A program made the translations under genes and the position numbers. Below, piece after piece: positions 56,653 to 64,000 of a stretch of 64,000 bases of DNA. Within the stretch, counting starts at the first letter, position 1, and each line of letters begins with the position of its first letter. The notes beneath the pieces were generated by a model, which did no database searches, was not told where the DNA came from, and was given only the letters and a program-made list of their open reading frames with translations. Source of the stretch: Areca catechu (taxonomy: Eukaryota; Streptophyta; Magnoliopsida; Arecales; Arecaceae); the NCBI GenBank assembly GCA_021397845.1, contig CM038040.1, positions 63,132,088 through 63,196,087 on the forward strand. Reading direction: 5' to 3'.

Positions 56653-57713
56653 TGATGAGGACATCGCCCAACATAAATTCTGATGCATACCTTTGAGTAG
56701 ACTTTTTTTATTATTTTATCAAGGTATACGGGAAATGGGCATATTTTTTTTATTTTTGTATCCAGCTCATGCATGGATCTCACAGCATTGATTTGAATTT
56801 TAGAATTTTGGTTAATCTAGTCTCCAATCATTAGGGAGTCCTAGAGTTTTGATCTCCAATTTGTAGAGGACTAGAGCCTATATAAAGAAGTCTCTTGTAT
56901 TAGTTGAAGGATCAACAAGAGTTGAATAAAAAAAAAAATAGTTTCCTGACTCCCTCCTCTTCTCTCTTCTCCTTCTCCTTCTTCTTCTTTCTCTCCTTTT
57001 CTCTTCTCTCTTCTTCTTCCCCTAATCTTTTTCTTTCTCCTATTGTTCTGAGAATCAAACACCTGATCACTCCTGACAGTCACCCAACTCCTTCGCCTAT
57101 ACTAGGGTCACCCAATCATCGTCGCAAACCATTCCCTTTTCTGACCCCAGCGCCCCCCATTGGAATGATCTCTTCGATGAGATCCCATTTGCCACTGGCC
57201 TCCCCACTCACCTTCATCACCTTCAGCCAAGTCCATCCCCAGTTCCAACAACAACGGTGATTCCCCCATGACTCCCATCTCCACCCCAATGGCATCCTCC
57301 TCAGCTCCATGATCGAATCTGACAAAAACACTGAGTCTAAAATCCCTGCATCACTAGTACTAGTGCTGCACATCATCATCGACTGCTTCCACCCCATCAT
57401 CATCTTCCCCTTACTGCCATTCGTGCCCATTGCCACCACCTCTCCTCCACTGGCCACCATCGAACGACCAAGCCTAAGGCCTCCTCCATCCACTCGATTG
57501 AGAGCCCACCATCCGATGCCCAACATCCATGATGATTTTGACCCTAATGAGAAGCCTTCTTCCCCTGTTCCACCCTGCCACCGGTCCATTGAGAACACAC
57601 CTCTTACATGATCGTGAAAGCAGGGAGGGGTACCATATGCTTTTCAAAGCAAAATCAGCTATCAGCTTTCATTACTGACTTTAAGCTAATTTCAAAAAAA
57701 AGAGAAAGAAAGG

Positions 57714-57744
<31 letters not shown>

Positions 57745-58389
57745 ATGGGATTAAAATAATCATTTTGGGCTTCACCACCATTTGATTCTTGAACATTCTG
57801 ATCACATAATAGTAGAAGCATGTGCACGATCGAGGAGTTCGCACACTTTTTAGAGCAAATCTGGAAAACCGCACCAACTTATAATTTTGGATTTATTGGA
57901 CTTGATCTAACCTTATTTTGATTTGAAAAATTATGACTATAGTTATTTCTTTGGGTATTCAAGGTTTAAAGACTTTACCGGACTCACCATCCAACCAGGA
58001 TCGCAACCCAACTTAGTCAATGCCTCCTCTTTCAGATTCAACCACAATCAAGTTTGTGAGCACCCTTTCCACTTAAATATATTTAATTGATATTAGTAGA
58101 GAGCTTTATTCTTTAATTTTATTAGATTTATATATTAATTACTTGTACCATGTCTAAACTTATGGATAGTTTTTTTAATATCCATAATCCTATTTTTAAG
58201 ATCTAGATTTTCATTGGTGCTTGTAGTTATTTTTTTTAAAAAAAATGATTATAACTTAATCCTTTCCATATCATTCATAAAAATCAGCTAATTTTGATTT
58301 ACAGTTTTGATTTGTTGATAATAAAAAAATAATAATAATATCTGTAATAGTCCCATCTTTGCATCCCTAGATTAGGTCATCCTGCATCA
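56653..58389 (+). repeat. 3' LTR of element E
   Basis: 1737 bp uninterrupted copy (TGATGAGGACATC ... CTGCATCA), used to place the break of the 5' copy by element D. Confidence 0.88.
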
Positions 58390-59200
58390 CCAAGGTTCCG
58401 TTAAGATTCTTAAAGGTTCTTTTTAGAGCTTTTCAATATTCTTCACTGAAATTACTAGTATACCTACTCAATGACCTATTATAAGCTATATATAGATAGA
58501 TTCTATTTAAATATACAATAGAAATCCTATCCTCTAGAAATATTCTAATTATTTAATAGGTTCTCCCAAATTTTTAATTAAGACTGATCATATAGGATAG
58601 AGATAGGATTTAAACCAAAATATTTGAATTTTTAAATATTTTTCTATTAAATGTGCTAGGCTTATTGATATTCCACTATCTACTCTTTTAAGCTTCATTC
58701 CTAAAATTATATCAACTTCTTCTAAGTCTTTTATATTAAAATTATTTGATAGATAGCTTTTAGTTTTTTGAATTACTTTCATTGATATTCTAATTAATAA
58801 AATATCATCTACATAGAAATATAAAATTATAAGCCTTTATTTTATCTTTTATAATATACATATTTATCATATTATTTATTTTAAAGTTATTTCTTAAGAT
58901 AATTTTATCAAATTAATATGCCATTGTCTAGAAGCTTGTTTTAAACCATAAAGTGATTCGATTAGTCTACATATCTTATATTCTTATCGTTTTACTTCAA
59001 TCCTTGAAGTTTGTTTATATATATATTTCTAATTCTTCATTAAGAATATAATTTTTACCTCCATTTGATGGATTATTAATTTATGAATTGAGGCTAAAGC
59101 TACTAAAGTTCTTCAGATTATTATCCTAGCTACAGGAATATAGGTGCCAAAATAATTTATCTCTTTTTTTTTATTAAACCCTTTTACTACTAACTTAGCT
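58390..59200 (-). pseudogene. Reverse transcriptase of Copia element G
   Basis: Minus-strand 58588-58782 has KSYLSNNFNIKDLEEVDIILGMKLKR and SISLAHLIEKYL. Nearer 58400 is RSLSRYTSNFSEEY and LKRTFKNLNGT, which precede RNase H in Copia. The catalytic region lies at about 58800-58900 and is degraded. Confidence 0.75.
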
Positions 59201-60100
59201 TTATATCTTTCTATTATTTCATCTTTTCTTAATTTTTTTTAAAAAATATTTATTTTATAGGTATGTTTCTTAGAGATAAATCAATTAAGATCCAACTTTT
59301 ATTTTCTAGGATTGATTGAACTTCACTATTTATGACTTTCTTTTAATATGATAATTCTGATGATAATATTGCCTCATCATACATAGAAGGATCACCCTCT
59401 ACTAAAAAGTGAAGAAGTCTTCTTCAATTTTTTAAACTCTTTTTTCTTTTTCTTTTTCTTAATTTGGTTTCAACTTCAGGTTCAGGTTGAGGTTTCACTG
59501 ATTTGACCCTAAAGGTCTAAAACTTACCTTATCAGAATTCTAATCTTATAAGGAAATATATCATCAAAGAAATAGGCAGCTCTAGCTTCAAATTATGTTA
59601 TTACTATATACTAATCTTTGATATAATTACTAAGAATCTATAGGCATTGTTATTTTGAGCATAGCCTATAAATACAGCATCTATAGTCTTAGATCCTAAT
59701 TTTCTCTTTTATGATTTAGGGATATTAACCTTGTCTAGGCACCCCTATACTTTGAAGAAATCCAGGTTAGGAGTCATCCCTTTTTATAGTTCAAAAGGAG
59801 TCTTGCCACTATCCTTAATAGGTATCCTATTTAGGATGAAGTAAGAAGATAGAAGAGTTTCTCCCATAAGTTCTCAGGTAAGATGGAACTAATAAGCATA
59901 GCATTTATCATATCTAAGAGGATATAGTTTTATACTCAGCTACATCATTGAATTGTAGAGAGTAAGAGCAATCACTTGATAAATTATATCATGTTCTTGA
60001 CAGAACTAGGAGAATTCATTCAAGATATACTTTCCTTCTCTATTAGATATAAGAATCTTAATCTTCTTTTCTTATTAATTTTGTGCTTCATTTTTATAAA
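59201..60100 (-). pseudogene. Degraded interval between integrase and RT of Copia element G
   Basis: Expected to be the integrase C-terminal part and the linker to RT. Only isolated short blocks can be read on the minus strand, and stops are frequent. Confidence 0.5.
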
Positions 60101-60560
60101 TTTTAAATTATTGAAGATTTCATCCTTGGAATTAGTTAAGTAACAATTGTAGTATCTAGAAAAGTTATCTAAAAAGTCACTATATATTTATTACCATCAC
60201 GAGTTGTATTCTTGGTGGAGTCATACACATCACTATGTATCAACTCCAAGATTAAATTTTTTTTAGGTTTCATCCTTGGATTTAGTTAGGTAACAATAGC
60301 AGTATCTAAAAAAGTCATCTATAAATATCACTATGTATTTATTACCACCATGAGTTGTATTCTTGGTGGAGCCATACACATCACTATGTATCAACTCCAA
60401 GATTGAAGAATTTCTTTTAACTGATTTGAATAATTTTTTAGGCTGTTTAGATAGAACATATACTTTACATTTAGATGTATCTAAGTTTAATTTGAGAATT
60501 AGTTTTAGCTCCATCATATGTTTAACTTTTTCTAAGTATATATGACCCAACCTATCATGT
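60101..60560 (-). pseudogene. Integrase core of Copia element G
   Basis: 60263-60550 reads GHIYLEKVKHM, CKVYVLSKQPKKLF, LELIHSDVYG (first catalytic Asp) and YIVIFIDDFFRYCYCYL, the Copia GAG-pre-integrase and integrase start. A partial local duplication of about 110 bp (60150-60250 against 60260-60390) disturbs the left side. Confidence 0.8.
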
Positions 60561-60879
60561 CATAGATTTTGTTTAGATTCTTTTACAAAATAAACTTAAT
60601 TCTCAGCTTTATGAAAAAAAAGTTATTATATTTAATTTGAATAAGCCTTCACTAATATATCCTTTTCTTATGAAGGTATATTCTTAGTTATTACAACTTT
60701 ATTACAATCAAGGATAATTTTATATTCCATCTGAACTAGCTAAGACCCACTAACAAGTTTTTTCCTAAGGTCTAGAATATATAGCACATCCATCAGGATA
60801 AGAAATTTTCTTGATATCATCTTTAAGTTGACTTGACCTTGTTCTATGATCCTAGTAATTATGTTATTCCTAGGGTCAC

Positions 60880-61190
60880 ACCTCTACTTAACTCCTAAAA
60901 AGTAGTAAACCAGGAGTGATTAAAATAAACATGAATATTGGCTCCTGAGTCCAACTACCAATCAAGGTTAGGGGAAGTAAAATTAACTTTAGGGTTAAAG
61001 CTTATTGACCTAAAGGTAGAGTCTTCTAGACCTTCAACTATGTGAGCTTTGAATCCAGAGGAATCATAAAGTTTATGAAAAGGCTCTTTCTTCTGGTGAA
61101 AGAAATCTCTTGCAAGATGATATATCTTTCTGTACATGAAATAGAAACTTTCACTTGCACTTAGAGCAGGTTTGTTAGATCTATTATTAT
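60880..61190 (-). pseudogene. Gag zinc knuckle and protease of Copia element G
   Basis: 60955-61137 reads RKIYHLARDFF (a zinc knuckle with lost cysteines) and VNFTSPNLDW, followed after a stop by LDSGANIHVYFNHSWF with the DSG of the protease. Confidence 0.75.
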
Positions 61191-61217
61191 TGATTTGAAG
61201 GTTTTACCCTTAGATTT

Positions 61218-62653
61218 TGTTGACTCCTATGTTAATTTTGATAAATAATAAAATATTTAAGTATATTTGAGTACTAACTGTGTGTTAAAGGTATGTTTAT
61301 CAGAATAAGGTACTCATCAAAGTTGAAATGTATTGAAGAAATCAAATTGTTTGTCATCTTGTTGAAGTAGTTACTTATATTGATGGAATTTCAAGTTATA
61401 TGAACCTTGGCATAAGAATGACTTTGATGGACTTAAGTTTTGAATTTAGATAAGTTTCAGCAAAGTTTCAACAAGTGTTAACTCATGAAGATCAAGTGTC
61501 GACTCAAGGTGTCGACTCACAGAAGTCTAAGCTGATACGCAGAAAATATTTCAGCCGGTATGCTGAAGTGTCGACTCATGAAAACCAAGTATCAACTCTC
61601 ATCAGCTAAGTGTCGACTCAAGGCCTGAGACCAAAAATAATACGAACTTGCTGAGTTCAAGTTTTGCTCAAGTATCGACTTATGAAGATTAAGTGTCGAC
61701 TCAAGTGTCGACTCACTAGAAGAAGTATTGACGCACCAAAGGACTCCAGAGAACTTCAGAAAATATTTTTGATAGTATCGACTCATAACCTGAAGTATCG
61801 ACACCTGCAGGATCTGAAAAATAGTAATGGCTAGTTTTTGAAGTACAGAATTGCTCCTTTTTGTCTAACAGCTACTCTCCTCTCCAATTGTCAAAACAGT
61901 CATTTAAGACTTGGAAAGGTATTTAAAGTCTACCAAACATAAGAGGGAAGCATTCATTAGAGTTAATGATCATTCATTCAAATATTCATTAAAGAACTAC
62001 TACCTTGGAGTGAAGTTGAGCCTTCAAGCATTCAAGACCACTCAAGAAGCATTCAAGTATAATTCTTAAGCATTGATTAAGTCTTTAACAACTTCAAGAA
62101 AGCTTCTCAACAACAATCAAAAGCTTCATCGAGTTTATTTGCTTTTTGAGAAAGCTTATTGTATTTTCATTGTTATACATGATTGTTTTGTTATTCCTAG
62201 TTTCAAGTGATTGAAACTAGTGCTGGGATGTTGGTGAGCCTTAAGTAAAACCAACTAGATTGGTGGTGAGCCTTGTTTGAAAACCAACTAGGTTGTTGGT
62301 GCCTTATATTGAAAAATCAACTAGATTTTTGGTTAGCCTTGGAAAACCAAGATTTTTGATTGGTGAGCTCGGGAAAACTAATCTACTGTAATCAAAAAAG
62401 AATTATAGTGAAATATCCAAGTGGATCTTGGAAAGTAGACGTAGGTACTTGAAGTACACCAAACCACTATAAATTCTTATATTTGTGATTGCTTATCATT
62501 CTCCTTTTGTATTTACTTTATTACTTCTACTGCATACTTTTGTTGAGCACACAAACACTTTGCAAATTACACTAGCACTTGTCTTTAATCTTTGTAAAAA
62601 AGTTTTAAAAACCCATTCACCATTCCTGTTGGATGCTTTAGCTAGGGCAAACA
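61218..62653 (+). repeat. 5' LTR of element H
   Basis: 1436 bp with about ten copies of AGTGTCGACTCA / AGTATCGACTCA between 61495 and 61805, and repeated TTGGTGAGCCTT...AAAACCAACTAG phrases at 62230-62350. Confidence 0.8.
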
Positions 62654-62654
62654 G

Positions 62655-62667
62655 TGGTATCAGAGCC
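62655..62667 (+). other. Primer binding site of element H
   Basis: TGGTATCAGAGCC, initiator Met tRNA type, one base after the LTR. Confidence 0.85.
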
Positions 62668-62711
62668 TTTGTAATCAGGTTGTAGGTCTAATTGTCTTAA
62701 GTTAAAGATCT

Positions 62712-63031
62712 ATGGTAGCCCCTATAGGTACTAGTGTTGTTGAGGGTCAAGCCTCAAATAGACCACCATTTTTAATGGTACTAATTACACATATTGAAAA
62801 ACTCTAATGCAAATTTATATGCACTCTATTGATTATAATCTTTGGAAAGTTATAGTTAAAGGTCCCCATGTTCCTTCACTTTCAGTTAATGGCATTTCCG
62901 TTCCCAAGCTTGAAGAAGATGGGATGAAAACAATATTAAGAATCTAAGCTTAATGCTAAAGCAATGAACTTGCTTTATTGTACATTGGATCCTAGTGATT
63001 CAATAGAATTTCTATATATGCATCTGCAAAG
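62712..63031 (+). pseudogene. Gag N-terminus of element H
   Basis: Starts MVAPIGTSVVEGQASNRPPF, then after a shift MQIYMHSIDYNLWKVIVKGP, and LLYCTLDPSDSIEF leading to an ISIYASAK block that ends exactly where element I begins. Typical Copia gag (UBN2-like) order. Confidence 0.75.
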
Positions 63032-64000
63032 TGATGCGGGACTATTTATGCATGCTAATTATTTTTTATTATTAAGCATTTAGTTAGGAGTTTGTAACTT
63101 GAATTTCAAGCTAAGAAACTAAGTAGAGAATTCTATAAAAAATTTGAAGCACTGGCATGCAGAAATAAACCCTAAAAATGAAGGAACAGGATCGCCAAGG
63201 CTGAGAAACCATGGTTAGGACTAGCTCTTCTATAATACCGCTACCATAGGAGTCTAGGAGGTGTACATGGCAGAGATTTGAAGTTCGATCCATGAAGATT
63301 TCACTCTACGCTCTTGGATGCGGCTTGAAAAATAAAGCTATCGACCCTGCAGATTTGTGGCTTTCAATCTGGTGACCCAAAAGCTGGTCAGATGGAATCC
63401 TTGGATTTGTGAACTCTGAGAGACCTGCAAATCACAATCCATGAAGAGTTCGCTCTACGCTCTCGGATGCGGCTTGAAAAATAAAGCTATCGACCTGCGG
63501 ATTTATGGCTTTCAATCTGGTGACCCAAAAGCTGGTCAGATGGAATCCTTGGATTTGTGAACTCTAAGGGACCTGCAAATCACGATCCATGAAGAGTTCA
63601 CTCTACGCTCTTGGATGCGGCTTGAAAAATAAAGCTATCGATCCTACGGATTTGTGTCTTTCAATCTGGTGACCCGAAAGCTGGTCAGATGGAAGAAAAT
63701 GGTTAGATCACTGAAAGAAGAAGAAGAGGAAGAGGTTTGAGGAAGGCAGCCAAGGGATGAAGAAGGCTGGCGGCTTGGAGGCAGGGTGCAGGGATCACAC
63801 AAATTCTGGAGGGATCACACAGATACCTTAATCACACAGATTCACTTAGAGATATTCATTCATAACAATTCATAATAATTGATCATTAGTTATAAGAGGG
63901 TGGAGGGGTGGGGTATTATAGATATTCTCATGCCCTCTCCTAGTTAGGATAGGAGTACAAGATTTGATAGAAAGAAGGATTACAAAGTGGCCTAGAACTA
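63032..64000 (-). mobile_element. Element I: LTR of a chromovirus related to F, minus strand, runs off the window
   Basis: Starts TGATGCGGGACTATTTATGCATGC. This and the following GAGTTAGG-like, AAATTTGAAG and GGCTGAGAAACC..GGTTAGGAC phrases match the reverse complement of the right end of the F LTR. The other end is outside the window, so neither the TSD nor the length is known. Confidence 0.65.
63285..63690 (-). repeat. Tandem array of about 150 bp units in element I
   Basis: Nearly three copies of ATCCATGAAGAGTTC(A/G)CTCTACGCTC, GGATGCGGCTTGAAAAATAAAGC, and TGGTGACCCAAAAGCTGGTCAGATGG. Differences between copies are few. Confidence 0.85.

Larger units (their letters stand above)
26897..58389 (+). 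mobile_element. Element E: chromovirus (Ty3/gypsy, Tekay/Del-like) inserted in Copia G
   Basis: The 5' LTR starts at 26897 (TGATGAGGATAT), is split by element D at 27458/27459 and resumes at 47963-49189. The 3' LTR is 56653-58389. The flanking CTAAG (26892-26896) and CCAAG (58390-58394) fit a 5-bp TSD with one change. The interior has gag with a CCHC knuckle, protease, RT, RNase H, integrase and a C-terminal chromodomain, all on the + strand and all carrying stops or frameshifts. Joining G across E restores Copia RT-RNase H order, confirming the insertion. Clade is inferred from the chromodomain and gag type. Confidence 0.88.
58390..61217 (-). mobile_element. Element G, right part: gag end, protease, integrase and RT of degenerate Copia
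   Basis: On the minus strand, from right to left: a zinc-knuckle remnant and protease (60900-61180), integrase (60100-60550), and RT (58400-59200), then continuing into RNase H at 26896 across E. All frames are broken. The 5' part lies beyond insertion H. Confidence 0.8.
61218..63031 (+). mobile_element. Element H: Sirevirus-like Copia, 5' LTR and start of gag
   Basis: The LTR 61218-62653 (TGTTGACTCC ... GGGCAAACA) is followed by a PBS (TGGTATCAGAGCC, 62655-62667) and the start of gag. It is inserted in G (GATTT precedes it; the other flank lies outside the window). Its gag is cut at 63031/63032 by element I. The LTR start resembles that of element A (TGTTGACCC). Confidence 0.8.

Overview
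This is a repeat-dominated piece of a plant nuclear genome. The plant is probably a monocot; a palm is my guess from the overall look of the repeats, not something the sequence proves. Only one host gene is recognisable. Almost everything else is LTR retrotransposon, and I could order the insertions using target-site duplications (TSDs), primer binding sites (PBS) and polypurine tracts (PPT).

Region 1-2300 is the 3' end of a Tat-lineage Ty3/gypsy element, with an antisense ORF remnant and an LTR remnant. Region 2384-15604 is a five-exon cinnamyl-alcohol-dehydrogenase / mannitol-dehydrogenase-like gene on the + strand. Its reading frame is broken at about seven places by mostly single-base losses, so it is either a young pseudogene or a gene read through an assembly with indel errors. 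Intron 1 is 10.3 kb and holds a Tourist-like MITE and element B (4225-12193, minus strand, TSD TCATG). B is an LTR element without coding capacity. One of its LTRs carries element A (8293-10840, TSD ACAAC), a Sirevirus-like Copia derivative with an interior of only about 375 bp.

Region 16459-24788 is element C, a 5'-truncated Tat element without gag-pol, with two internal tandem arrays, an antisense ORF and a third array in its 3' LTR. From about 25.26 kb to the end lies a deep nest. A minus-strand Copia element (G) is split by a + strand chromovirus (E, 26897-58389). E's 5' LTR is split by a minus-strand Tat element (D, 27459-47962). D is split by a + strand non-autonomous chromovirus (F, 36808-43186) and by a Copia LTR (J, about 35115-36025). 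E also carries a 1.6 kb LTR-PBS insertion (K, 51610-53207). The gag end of G is interrupted by a Sirevirus-like Copia element (H, from 61218), whose gag is cut by a minus-strand chromovirus LTR (I, from 63032).

The most unusual items are: element F, where most of gag-pol is replaced by an unfamiliar Tyr/Arg/Pro-rich then acidic coding region while a chromodomain is kept; element K, one LTR plus PBS plus about 11 bp of a second LTR inside a perfect TSD; and the recurrence of an antisense ORF in three separate Tat elements. All element genes I could read are degenerate. No RNA gene or CRISPR array was seen.
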